A stretch of 64,000 bases of DNA from Eubacteriales bacterium (GTDB lineage: Bacteria > Bacillota > Clostridia > Lachnospirales > Lachnospiraceae), in the NCBI GenBank assembly GCA_030536555.1, contig JAUNPU010000015.1, forward strand, positions 25,470 through 89,469. Reading direction: 5' to 3'. The position numbers were made by a program, and so were the translations under genes. Position 1 is the stretch's first letter. Every line of letters begins with the position of its first letter. The notes under the pieces were generated by a model. That model was not told the DNA's origin, did not search any database, and worked only from the letters and a program-made list of their open reading frames with translations. Of this stretch, positions 44,991 to 54,224 are shown in pieces.

Positions 44991-47045
44991 TCACTGTTTC
45001 CCGTTTTCCTCTATCCTGTCAGAGCAAAGAGACAGAACATTTCCGGATAGAACAAGCTCATAGGAACACTGCTCTACCGTAAAGCCAAATCTCACGGTTC
45101 CATCATCCAAAAGCTCAGATGACACCTCCGTAACCTCCGCAGCCTGCTGCCCCGCCGGAGCCGGACACGCCACAGACAGGAAGGCATGCCTGCCCTCTGA
45201 CAGATGCTCCGCCTCAAATCGGGCTATCATCGTATCGTGCCACACATCATTTTTCGTTGATATCTTCGCCGGAACCAGTGACGGCTTCAGCCGCTTATCC
45301 GAGTAAACCGCGACATTGGCTCTCGGATCAACCGATACGGCAAAGGATTTCTCCGAATCCGCCATCACGCAGTGAGAGTCCATATGGAAGTTGATCTGTA
45401 CACTGGAATCTGGAGTCACATGTTCCAGGATATCCATCACAGCCAGAAACTTCCGGTCTACAATCGCCACTGCACGCCTGTGAACAGCCGGCTCATAATT
45501 GCGGTGTTCTCCCACAGCGTAAATGAGTCTGCCATCCCTGGCCGCATTCAGAATATCCCCCGGCTTCTGCTTGCCGTAGGCCCAGCTTCCCCTATACTCC
45601 CACGGGTCTTCATGGTTCAGCGTGAGGCAGTTATGCCAGTGTGCCGATTTTAAATGCCTGCGGTTTTCATCATCTTTATAGTAATAAATAGCAGGATCTC
45701 CGAGAAGCACTCTTCCGTATGCGCTGAATTCAAACCCGGCAGGATCCATATGTGCATGAAGATTCTGCACCGGGGTACGGCAGCCGAACATCACATAAAA
45801 CGCATCCTGCGACCAGTCTGTCCGGAGAAAGACCTGCTTCAGTCCCTTTTGCCAGCTTATGGTATCTTCTTTCGGAAGACATCTCTTCTCCTCGATTCCG
45901 TCAAGCTGCTCCGCCAGATTCTGCAGATCCGGCACCTCCCATATCTGGTCGGCAATCTGCCTCATAAGGTCCTCCAGGCTGTAGTAGCAGAGAGCATTCT
46001 TCATGTAAGAGCTGTCCTGAAATGCGAGATAATAGCTGAAAGCGCCCATCGACAAGGTTCCGCTGTAGGTACTGCTGTCTCCCCATGAGCTGTTTCCGCC
46101 GCATGGTCTTGTGGCATGAACCGAGTATTCCAGCATCTTTTTCAGACGCTCCCTGTAATGCTCCGACATCTCAAAACCATATTTACCAGCCAGAAGAACC
46201 GGAAGCGCAAACCAGTAGCTGCATCCGTTGTGATAGGATGCACAGCCCTCTATCTGTCCCCCGCCTTCGGTCACCTGTACCTCAATGCTGCGCTCCATTT
46301 CGTGAATCGCATGTTCTCTCCAGATGTTTGCATCCCGGAATTCCGGAAACATGCAGGAAAGATATAACAGTCCGTTATTCTCCATCAGATAGTGATTATG
46401 GTCCGCGTTCGGCCATATCTTCGGTGCTACCAGATACAGAATCTGTGCATGCTGATAGACACTGCCAAGATAGACCTCCAGAAATGTTTCATCAATGAAT
46501 CCGCTGTCTATCAAATGATGGATGATATAAGGCCATGTGCGGTACATCCGGATGCCGACTTCCAGAGAACGCCATATTCCCTGATTGCACTTGCATCCTC
46601 CAAAGTCCTCCACAGCAAGGCTGCCATCCGGCGCATAGAGCGGCTGACACGGACAGTATTCGATCCAATGATAAAATTCTTCTATAATCTTTTTTGCATA
46701 TCTCTCATCACCGGTAAAAGAATACGCTTCCGCCATAGTTCTCCAATGTACCATGCGGTTCAGCTGATAGGTATACTCATCATAATGATAGATATTTTCA
46801 TGCCATTTCACCGGATTCCCGATAAAATGCGGCAATGAGGAACCGGGCAGTACCGTAAATCCGTTCAGACAGTGCTCCGCCTTCTCGATGATAGATGCAT
46901 AGACGTCAGGGAACAGACGCTGAATCATCTTTCCCCTCTCAGCAAATGAAACTCCCTGCTGAAACTGCTTTTCCCGCTGCTTCAGATTCTCAAGCACAGT
47001 CTTTACGGTGACACCCTCCTGAAGCGCCTGAATCGTTTCCAACAT
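44991..47045 (-). CDS. Cytoplasmic heparinase II/III-family lyase (B)
   Basis: A 684-aa protein from the ATG at 47045 (AGGAGG 9 nt upstream; an earlier ATG touches the Shine-Dalgarno). No signal peptide. Toroid domain with NADHNHYLMENNG (Asn/His), EGCASYHNGCSYWF (Tyr) and a beta-sandwich with QNLHAHMDPAGFEFSAYG (His), the layout of heparinase III-like lyases. It differs clearly from lyase A, so the two probably cut different linkages or sulfation patterns. It starts 16 bp after the GH29 stop and is followed by GH88. Confidence 0.8.
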   Translation of the reverse strand: MLETIQALQEGVTVKTVLENLKQREKQFQQGVSFAERGKMIQRLFPDVYASIIEKAEHCLNGFTVLPGSSLPHFIGNPVKWHENIYHYDEYTYQLNRMVHWRTMAEAYSFTGDERYAKKIIEEFYHWIEYCPCQPLYAPDGSLAVEDFGGCKCNQGIWRSLEVGIRMYRTWPYIIHHLIDSGFIDETFLEVYLGSVYQHAQILYLVAPKIWPNADHNHYLMENNGLLYLSCMFPEFRDANIWREHAIHEMERSIEVQVTEGGGQIEGCASYHNGCSYWFALPVLLAGKYGFEMSEHYRERLKKMLEYSVHATRPCGGNSSWGDSSTYSGTLSMGAFSYYLAFQDSSYMKNALCYYSLEDLMRQIADQIWEVPDLQNLAEQLDGIEEKRCLPKEDTISWQKGLKQVFLRTDWSQDAFYVMFGCRTPVQNLHAHMDPAGFEFSAYGRVLLGDPAIYYYKDDENRRHLKSAHWHNCLTLNHEDPWEYRGSWAYGKQKPGDILNAARDGRLIYAVGEHRNYEPAVHRRAVAIVDRKFLAVMDILEHVTPDSSVQINFHMDSHCVMADSEKSFAVSVDPRANVAVYSDKRLKPSLVPAKISTKNDVWHDTMIARFEAEHLSEGRHAFLSVACPAPAGQQAAEVTEVSSELLDDGTVRFGFTVEQCSYELVLSGNVLSLCSDRIEENGKQ

Positions 47046-47061
47046 GACTGTCATCCTCCTT

Positions 47062-48459
47062 CTACTCCAGACAGAACACACGACCTAACGGGGCTTTTTC
47101 GCCTGTGTATGCAGGTGCTTTTACCAGATATCCTCCTTCTCTTCTTTCATATGGAAGCTTCTCCCCGTTCTCCAGAAATACAATGCTGGTTACGGCTTTC
47201 TCATACGGAATCCAGACCTCCTCCTGCACTGCTGCATCGTCAGAATCGAACGTCTCTATCGCATAGACCTTCTCATCCTTTCTGGTAAATGCAATTCCGT
47301 CCTTTTTATATGGCGCGCACACTCTGGTTTTGTAGATAGCCTCCCCGTACCGGTTCAGCCAGATTCCCATCTCTTTTAGCAGTTCCATAGCCTTCTTCGG
47401 CAATACGCCGTTGGGCTGCGGGCCCACGTTGATTGCAAGGTTTCCGCCCTTTGCCACGATATCCACCAGCAGATTGACCACCTGTCTGGTAGACTTATAG
47501 TTATCATCATAGTGATAGGACCATGCAGTGCCCAGTGTCAGATTGCTCTCCCACGGAATCAGCAGCGGGTCCTTTGGAACTCTCTGCTCCGGTGTGACGA
47601 AGTTCTCGTATGGCCCGCCTACAGTCCGGTCTGCACAGAGGATGCCCGGCTGATACTCCCGGACCTTCTCAACGATCTCACCCAGCCGGATGTCCTGCCC
47701 GTTTCTCGCACATACCCATCCCGCATCAAACCAGAGTGCATCGATTCGCCCGTAGTTCTGGGTCAGTTCCCGGATCTGGTTATGTGTGAACTGAATAAAC
47801 TCCTCCCACTTTTCCGGATTCTTCTCCGGGTCATAGGAAGGTCCTCTGCTCGTATACTTTCCCCGCTCTCCATCTTTACTCCAATAGCTGTCAATATGCC
47901 AGTCCGCCTTGGAAAAATATGCGGAAATACCAAGTCCTTTTTTCCTGCATGCCTCGAATAAGTTCTGGCACACATCTGCATACTGGTTCGTGTGGAACGG
48001 ACAGTCCTCTGCCGTAATCTTATAGTCCGAATACTGCGTATCCCACATACAGAATCCGTCATGGTGCTTCGTTGTAAAGACCAGATACTTCGCGCCTGTC
48101 GCCTGAATCTCCTCTGCCCACATCTTCGGATCAAACCGGATTGGATTGAAGGTCCTGTTCAGGTCAAAATACTGCTTTTTAAATTCCTCCCCACTGACGT
48201 TCCAGTCCAGTCTCTTATCACGGCACCAGCCGGCATCCGCATCCGACAACGGCCAGGAAGGACTGCAGTCAAGCTGCGAATAAGGTCCCCAGTGAATCAT
48301 GAACCCCAGCTTCTGATCCTGAAACCACTCCAGCTTTTCTCTAACCGCCGGATCTTCCGGGCAAACGTATTCCTTCTGTGTGCTGTAGCCGTGTGTACCT
48401 TCCTTAATCTTCTGCTCGGTTTCCTTCTTATTTATTTTTTTCTGTTCTTCTGCATTCAT
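47062..48459 (-). CDS. Alpha-L-fucosidase family enzyme (GH29)
   Basis: A 465-aa cytoplasmic (beta/alpha)8-barrel glycosidase: EWFQDQKLGFMIHWGPYS, KHHDGFCMWDT (131-141) and ALWFDAGW with the expected nucleophile D245. GH29 enzymes hydrolyse alpha-L-fucosides with retention. A fucosidase inside a uronate-lyase locus is unexpected for plain heparan sulfate and may point to a fucosylated glycosaminoglycan or mucin-linked substrate, or to a different specificity within the family. It follows the binding-protein gene after a 20-bp stem-loop. Confidence 0.88.
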   Translation of the reverse strand: MNAEEQKKINKKETEQKIKEGTHGYSTQKEYVCPEDPAVREKLEWFQDQKLGFMIHWGPYSQLDCSPSWPLSDADAGWCRDKRLDWNVSGEEFKKQYFDLNRTFNPIRFDPKMWAEEIQATGAKYLVFTTKHHDGFCMWDTQYSDYKITAEDCPFHTNQYADVCQNLFEACRKKGLGISAYFSKADWHIDSYWSKDGERGKYTSRGPSYDPEKNPEKWEEFIQFTHNQIRELTQNYGRIDALWFDAGWVCARNGQDIRLGEIVEKVREYQPGILCADRTVGGPYENFVTPEQRVPKDPLLIPWESNLTLGTAWSYHYDDNYKSTRQVVNLLVDIVAKGGNLAINVGPQPNGVLPKKAMELLKEMGIWLNRYGEAIYKTRVCAPYKKDGIAFTRKDEKVYAIETFDSDDAAVQEEVWIPYEKAVTSIVFLENGEKLPYERREGGYLVKAPAYTGEKAPLGRVFCLE

Positions 48460-48487
48460 GCTATTATTGTCCTTTTCTTTTATTCTG

Positions 48488-48534
48488 TTTGAAAGAACAC
48501 CCTGTGAAATTCTCTCACAGGGTGTTCTTTCAAA
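48488..48534 (-). terminator. Intra-operon 20-bp stem-loop after the binding-protein gene
   Basis: Perfect 20-bp arms (48488-48507 and 48515-48534) with a 7-nt loop but no U-run on the minus strand. This placement between a binding-protein gene and downstream enzymes usually protects the upstream mRNA and lowers downstream expression. Confidence 0.7.
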
Positions 48535-48543
48535 ACTTCCTAC

Positions 48544-50193
48544 TTACTGTTCCATGGACGTAATGGTTTCATTCCATCTGTCATAGGACGCCTGCATGAC
48601 TTCCATAACCTCGCCAAGCCCCATCTGCTCACAGGTTTCCACATAGGAATCCCATTCTGTCTCGATGGAAGCAGCTCCTGTGATAAACTTCGCGCGCATC
48701 TCCTCCATATACAGCTTGATATCTGCATACTTGTTGTCAAAGACATACTGCTCATCATCCGTGAATTTCAGGTAAATGACTTCCGGGAATACCTTCTCTG
48801 TAATCATATAGGGAAGGACATTGCTGACATATCCCTTCTGTCTTGCCTGTGCATTGCCCTTTGTGCTTGTGATTGCTGATCCGAAAGCGTCTGCTCTTCC
48901 GAAGTCTCTCCACTCAAGCTTCTGCAGCTGGTAAGCGGAAAACGCCTTGAATTCTTCCGGTACCATCTGACTGTAGGTGCCATCATCATTCAGCTCCCAG
49001 TCTTTTCCCTCGAAGCCATATACGAAAGTCTGTCCGTACAGACCACTTCCTTCCACAACCTCCTCAGTTGCAAATGCAATATCAAACATCTTGCAGAGCT
49101 CTTCCACATATTCACTGTCCTTATTGATGAACATTCCGGATACACCTCTGTAATCAATACGACCCGGCAGTGTCTGTGTGCTGTCATATTCGCTGGTGAG
49201 AGGTGCCAGACAGCCAAGATTATCCCAGCTGCCGCCTAAGTCCTCTTCGGAAAGTGTCTGAGCAGCCGCACCGCTGATGTAGGCAACCTTACCGGACTTT
49301 GCCAGCTGTTCCTTGGCAGTATTGTCCAGGGTCAGCCACTCTCTGTTCATCAGTTCCTCTTCATACAGCTTGTTCAGGAATTCATAGTAATGCTTCGTCT
49401 GCTCCATAACCGGTGTATATACCGCTTTGCCGGTTCCGTCATCATCAAAGTCCATTTTATGTAAGGTACCAAATGCGGAGAAGAGGTTGGAAACCATACC
49501 GACATCCGGAGTCATATCATAGACCATACCCGGCTCGCCGTTCTTCTCTTTCAGGATTACCAGCTGATCGTACAGTTCATCTACCGTAGTCGGCAGTTCT
49601 GTAATCCCTGCATCTTTCAGCACATCCAGCCTTACATGCGGTCTGGTCGATGTTCTGGTCGAACTGGCACCGGACACACCAAACAGATTGTACACCTCGC
49701 CGTTGAGCTGGGTCGTGATTGCCCTTGCAGCCGGATAATCCTTGTAGGTCTGCGCCAGATTCGGCATAATATCCAGATAATCCAGATAGTTCACAAATCT
49801 GCCGCCTAAAACGCCGTAATCGTTCACCATGCTGGCATTGATTTCACCGGTATGGAAGAAATCCGGCCAGTCATTGCCTGCAAGATAGGTAGAAAGAGCT
49901 GCTGAGTCAATATTTACCCACTCAATGTTGATACCGGTTACCTCTGATACCTTCTCCCACACCAGTCTGCTTTCACTGACACTGGTGTCACATCCGACAA
50001 CAAGTCCGGTTACCGTGATTGGTTCCTCCACAATCGGATAGGTTGGAACATAGTTCTCTACGGCTGTTCTTGTCTCTCCTTCCGACTTCCCGGCATCTGC
50101 CTTACCGCCATCCTGTGCATTTCCGCCTCCGCAGGCAGTTAAGGATGCAGCCATAGAAGCTGCTAAAACTGTTGCTAAAACTTTCTTTGTCAT
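48544..50193 (-). CDS. ABC sugar-binding lipoprotein (family 1, LplA type)
   Basis: A 549-aa extracellular lipoprotein with lipobox LTAC (Cys21), an Asp/Gly/Lys-rich linker and a large oligosaccharide-binding domain. It lies downstream of its two permeases in the order permease-permease-binding protein, typical of LplB-LplC-LplA systems. Imports oligosaccharides released by the secreted lyase (inference). It is distinct from the other binding protein at 38217. Confidence 0.92.
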   Translation of the reverse strand: MTKKVLATVLAASMAASLTACGGGNAQDGGKADAGKSEGETRTAVENYVPTYPIVEEPITVTGLVVGCDTSVSESRLVWEKVSEVTGINIEWVNIDSAALSTYLAGNDWPDFFHTGEINASMVNDYGVLGGRFVNYLDYLDIMPNLAQTYKDYPAARAITTQLNGEVYNLFGVSGASSTRTSTRPHVRLDVLKDAGITELPTTVDELYDQLVILKEKNGEPGMVYDMTPDVGMVSNLFSAFGTLHKMDFDDDGTGKAVYTPVMEQTKHYYEFLNKLYEEELMNREWLTLDNTAKEQLAKSGKVAYISGAAAQTLSEEDLGGSWDNLGCLAPLTSEYDSTQTLPGRIDYRGVSGMFINKDSEYVEELCKMFDIAFATEEVVEGSGLYGQTFVYGFEGKDWELNDDGTYSQMVPEEFKAFSAYQLQKLEWRDFGRADAFGSAITSTKGNAQARQKGYVSNVLPYMITEKVFPEVIYLKFTDDEQYVFDNKYADIKLYMEEMRAKFITGAASIETEWDSYVETCEQMGLGEVMEVMQASYDRWNETITSMEQ

Positions 50194-50263
50194 AGTATTT
50201 CCTTTCTGTTCTTTTATTTGGCAATTCCTTATACTTTTATGTTAATCACCATGTTCTGGCTCT

Positions 50264-51139
50264 TTAACCTTTGACAGAACCAATCATCACACCTTTATCA
50301 AAATACTTCTGTAAGAACGGATAGACGATCAGCAACGGCAGAGAGGATACCACCATCGCAGAATATCTGAGGAGTGCTTCTCTGTCAGCCAGTGCAGCTG
50401 CATACTCTCCGCCTTCCTCTGCAAGGCTCGCCGTCTGTGCAAGAATCAGGATTCTCCGCAAAACCACCTGAAGTGACTGCTTGAAATCATCCTGAATGTA
50501 AATCAGACAGTCCATATAAGCATTCCACTGTCCAACCGCTACATACAGTACCATGACACCAATCAGGGCCTTGGACAGCGGCAGGATAATCTGGAGAAAG
50601 GTTCGCATCGGGGAACAGCCATCGATTTCTGCCGCCTCCTCCAGTTCCTTCGGTATGGATTCAAAGAACGACCGGCAGATAATGCAGTTGTAGGTGCTGA
50701 ACGTTCCCAGCAGGACAATCGCTGCTCTGGTATTGTATAATCCGTATTTCTGCATCTGCAGGAAGGTCGGAATCAGTCCGCCTGAGAAATACATGGTAAT
50801 CATAAATATCATCATAAAGAAATTCCGTCCCGGAATATTTCTCTTTGCCAGCGCATAACCTGCCGGCAGTGTCACCGCCAGACTCACGAGAGTCTGCACA
50901 ACTGTGTAAAAAACCGTATTGAAGAAGCCAGTCATGATATCTTTATCTGCGAAAACAGCCTTATAGCCTTCCAGCGTAAATCCCTTTGGAAACAGCAGAA
51001 CCTTTCCTGCTGCTACCATATCCGGTGAGCTGACGGAGTTCGACAGTACCAGTACCAGCGGATATCCCACAATCAAAATCAGTAAAAACGTTATCGTATA
51101 GATTACGATATCAAACACGGTAATCTTTTTCTTTTTCAT
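50264..51139 (-). CDS. Sugar ABC transporter permease (LplC/YtcP type)
   Basis: A 291-aa membrane protein with six hydrophobic segments and the EAA loop EAAEIDGCSPMRTFLQIILP that contacts the ATPase. It partners the permease 19 bp upstream. No ATPase gene is in the operon, so a shared MsmX/UgpC-type ATPase encoded elsewhere is expected. Confidence 0.93.
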   Translation of the reverse strand: MKKKKITVFDIVIYTITFLLILIVGYPLVLVLSNSVSSPDMVAAGKVLLFPKGFTLEGYKAVFADKDIMTGFFNTVFYTVVQTLVSLAVTLPAGYALAKRNIPGRNFFMMIFMITMYFSGGLIPTFLQMQKYGLYNTRAAIVLLGTFSTYNCIICRSFFESIPKELEEAAEIDGCSPMRTFLQIILPLSKALIGVMVLYVAVGQWNAYMDCLIYIQDDFKQSLQVVLRRILILAQTASLAEEGGEYAAALADREALLRYSAMVVSSLPLLIVYPFLQKYFDKGVMIGSVKG

Positions 51140-51158
51140 ATCATCTCACTCCTTTCCG

Positions 51159-52100
51159 TTAGAATAGACTCGTCTTGCTTATTTTCTTGGAAATCCAGTT
51201 TGCCACCAGTACCAGTCCAATATTGATTGCATTATTGAAGAGTCCGACTGCAGCGGAGAAACTGTAGTTGCTGTTGATAATACCTCGCTTATATACATAG
51301 GTAGAGATGACTTCCGCAGTCTCAATGTTCATGGCGTTCTGCATCAGATATACCTTCTCATGTCCCACCGATGCAATCTGTCCCACTCTGAGGATCAGCA
51401 TGATAATAATGGTCGGCAGAATCGTAGGAAGATTGATATATATGATCTTCTGCAACCTGCTTGCTCCATCCATATCCGCAGCTTCATGCAGCGACACATC
51501 CACGCCGGACAGCGCAGCAAGATAAATGATGGCGCCCCAGCCCATGCCCTGCCATACTCCGGACCATACATACAGGTGGCGGAAGTAATCCGGATTTGCC
51601 ATAAAGTAGTTTCTCTCCATTCCGAACATTTCCAGAAGCGTATTCACAACACCCTGGGACGGGGATAACATGGAGGTCATGATACTTACCAGCACTACAA
51701 TAGAAATGAAATGCGGTGCATACAGCAGTGTCTGCGTAAATTTTTTTGTCTTTCCCTTCAGTTCATTCAGAACCAGCGCAATTACAATCGGTATCGGAAA
51801 TCCGATCAGGAGACTGTAAAAGGAAAGAATAAATGTATTCTTCATCAACGTACCGAAATAATAGCTCTGGAAAAAGTCCGTAAAGTTTCTGAACCCGATC
51901 CATGGGCTTCCGGTAATCCCCAGCGACACCTTGTAATTCTTGAAGGCGATCTGCAATCCGTACATAGGTGCATAACAGAAAAACGCCACATACAGAACAG
52001 CGGGCAGCAGCATCAGATAGTAGTGCCGGTTTTTCCATATCTGCGCACGCAGCGTACCCTTTGACCGCCCAATACTGTATTCCTTCGATTTCTTTTTCAT
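51159..52100 (-). CDS. Sugar ABC transporter permease (LplB/YteP type)
   Basis: A 313-aa membrane protein, first gene of the importer operon. It has a basic cytoplasmic N-terminus, six hydrophobic segments (YYLMLLPAVLYVAFFCYAPM the first) and the EAA loop EAADMDGASRLQKIIYINLP. AAAGGAG precedes the ATG. A motif like the shared operator lies about 120-140 bp upstream. Confidence 0.93.
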   Translation of the reverse strand: MKKKSKEYSIGRSKGTLRAQIWKNRHYYLMLLPAVLYVAFFCYAPMYGLQIAFKNYKVSLGITGSPWIGFRNFTDFFQSYYFGTLMKNTFILSFYSLLIGFPIPIVIALVLNELKGKTKKFTQTLLYAPHFISIVVLVSIMTSMLSPSQGVVNTLLEMFGMERNYFMANPDYFRHLYVWSGVWQGMGWGAIIYLAALSGVDVSLHEAADMDGASRLQKIIYINLPTILPTIIIMLILRVGQIASVGHEKVYLMQNAMNIETAEVISTYVYKRGIINSNYSFSAAVGLFNNAINIGLVLVANWISKKISKTSLF

Positions 52101-52218
52101 ACCCTCACTCCTTTTGGTAAAATATTTTTTGCGGCTTGCACATCCAAGTTACCATCATGTTTTTCGCTTTTCAAGAAGACAATTTTGTATCATTCTCTCA
52201 GAAGTCGATTGTACAATT

Positions 52219-52238
52219 TATTAACTGCCACTTTTTTG
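52219..52238 (-). promoter_or_regulatory. Partial copy of the shared operator before the importer operon
   Basis: CAAAAAAGTGGCAGTTAATA on the minus strand. It matches the first ten bases of the motif well and the rest only partly. No convincing promoter at the expected distance could be picked, so this is the weakest of the four sites. Confidence 0.3.
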
Positions 52239-52333
52239 CGCATTTTATTACCATACAGCGGGCAATTCACGTTTTTATGCACTTTCCTGCATCAAATATG
52301 CCTGTATCCTGCTTCCCGATCTGCATGGCACGC

Positions 52334-52370
52334 AAAAAATCCCAGATTTTTGTGCAAAAATCTGGGATTT
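52334..52370 (-). terminator. Terminator after the ABC exporter operon
   Basis: AATCCCAGATTTTTG and its complement CAAAAATCTGGGATT around a 3-nt loop, with an A-tract on the left that gives six U on the minus strand. The rest of 52240-52424 holds nothing I can identify. Confidence 0.85.
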
Positions 52371-52424
52371 CATGTCAATCATACCACTGCAATTATTTTG
52401 TATTTTTCAGAAAAATGTTATCTG

Positions 52425-54224
52425 TCACTCCAACTCACTCAGCCCCGTATAAAGCTCATAGTACCGTCCCTTCATCGCCACCAGCTCGTCATGGTCACCG
52501 CGCTCGATGATCTGGCCATTCTCAAGCACCATGATGGCGTTGGCGTTGCGGACTGTGGACAGGCGGTGGGCGATCACAAAGGTGGTGCGGTCCGCCATCA
52601 GCCGGTCCATGCCGTGCTCAATGTGCTTCTCCGTCCGGGTATCCACGGAGCTGGTCGCCTCGTCCAGAATCAGGATCGGCGCCTTGGAGATCGCCGCCCG
52701 GGCGATATTTAAGAGCTGCCGCTGTCCCTGACTTAAGTTGGCGCCGTCGCCCTCCAGCATGGTGTCATAGCCGTGGGGCAGACGCATGATAAAGGAGTGG
52801 GCGGAAGCGGTCTTTGCCGCCTGAATGACCTCCTCGTCCGTGGCATCCAGCCGCCCGTAGCGGATATTTTCCATCACCGTACCGGTAAACAGGTGGGTGT
52901 CCTGCAGCACCATGGCGATATTTTCCCGCAGATTCTTCCGGTTCAGATGCTTGATATCCACGCCATCCACAGTGATGGAGCCGCCCTGGATATCGTAGAA
53001 CCGGTTGACCAGGTTGGTGATTGTGGTCTTGCCTGCACCGGTGGAGCCGACAAAGGCAATCTTCTGCCCCGGCTTGGCGTAGAGGCTGATGTCTCTCAGA
53101 ATCACCTTATCCGGGTTGTAGCCGAAGGTCACATGATCCAGGATCACATGTCCCTGCATCGGATTCAGCACCACCGCATCCGCGTCATCTGCCGGCTCCG
53201 GCTCTTCATCCATCACCGCAAATACCCGCTCTGCCCCCGCCAGCGCGGAAAATACATTGCTGACCTGCATGGAGATCTCATTGATCGGCCGGCTGAACTG
53301 TCTGGAGAAGTTTAAGAATACCGTCAGTCCGCCCACGTCAAAGCTTCGGAAGATACACAGCAGACCGCCGATGCATGCCGTCAGGGAGTAGTTCAGCTGG
53401 CTTAAGTTGCCCATGACCGGGCCCATGATGCCGCCGAAGAACTGGGCGCGGATCTGATTGTCCCGCAGGTTCCTGTTGAGCTGGTCGAACTCCTGCTGAG
53501 CCTTCTCCTCATGGCAGAATACCTTGACCACCTTCTGTCCCGTGATGGTCTCCTCAATATAACCGTTTACGGCACCAAGAGATGCCTGCTGGGCGGAGAA
53601 ATACTTCTGGCTCCGTCTCGCCACCGCGCCGCCTGCCTTCATCATCACCGGAATCATCACCACCGTCACCAGAGTCAGCCAGATGTTGGTGTAGAGCATC
53701 AGAAACAACGTTCCGATGATGCTTAAGGTTCCGGAGAACAGCTGCACCAGGGTGTTGCTCAGCATCATGCCGATGGTGTCCACATCATTGGTAAACCGGC
53801 TCATCAGATCGCCGTTAGAGTTGGTATCGTAGAACTTCACCGGAAGACTCTGCATCTTTCCGAACAGGTCATTTCGTATCTTCATCAAAGCATTCTGGGC
53901 TACGGTCAGCATGATCTTCGCCTGCGCATAGCTGGCTGCCACACCGATCAGATAGACCGCCATCATCACGCCGAGCGCTCTGGCAAGTCCCGCCGCGTCT
54001 CCGCGGCTTCCGTCTACGGGCACAATGTAGGTGTTGATGATCGGGCGAAGCATATAGGAGCCTGCCAGCGCCCCCAGAGTATTCAGAATCACACAGACCA
54101 GTGCCAGGCTCATCTTTGCCTTGTCCTCATTCAGGTAGGTCATCAGGCGCCGGATGGTCTCCCGGGTGTTTTTCGGCTTTCTGCCGCCCATGGCATACTG
54201 CCTTCTGTCTCTCATTCTTGCCAT
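52425..54224 (-). CDS. ABC exporter subunit (membrane domain + ATPase), second of pair
   Basis: A 599-aa half-transporter of the multidrug/lipid exporter type. Six membrane helices (about 38-345) precede an ATPase domain with Walker A GSTGAGKTT, signature LSQGQRQ and Walker B ILILDEATSS, all intact. The first base of its ATG is the last base of the preceding gene's stop, so both are translationally coupled and form a heterodimer. Substrate unknown; no regulator is adjacent. A relic of a related gene's 3' end lies at 26656. Confidence 0.92.
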   Translation of the reverse strand: MARMRDRRQYAMGGRKPKNTRETIRRLMTYLNEDKAKMSLALVCVILNTLGALAGSYMLRPIINTYIVPVDGSRGDAAGLARALGVMMAVYLIGVAASYAQAKIMLTVAQNALMKIRNDLFGKMQSLPVKFYDTNSNGDLMSRFTNDVDTIGMMLSNTLVQLFSGTLSIIGTLFLMLYTNIWLTLVTVVMIPVMMKAGGAVARRSQKYFSAQQASLGAVNGYIEETITGQKVVKVFCHEEKAQQEFDQLNRNLRDNQIRAQFFGGIMGPVMGNLSQLNYSLTACIGGLLCIFRSFDVGGLTVFLNFSRQFSRPINEISMQVSNVFSALAGAERVFAVMDEEPEPADDADAVVLNPMQGHVILDHVTFGYNPDKVILRDISLYAKPGQKIAFVGSTGAGKTTITNLVNRFYDIQGGSITVDGVDIKHLNRKNLRENIAMVLQDTHLFTGTVMENIRYGRLDATDEEVIQAAKTASAHSFIMRLPHGYDTMLEGDGANLSQGQRQLLNIARAAISKAPILILDEATSSVDTRTEKHIEHGMDRLMADRTTFVIAHRLSTVRNANAIMVLENGQIIERGDHDELVAMKGRYYELYTGLSELE

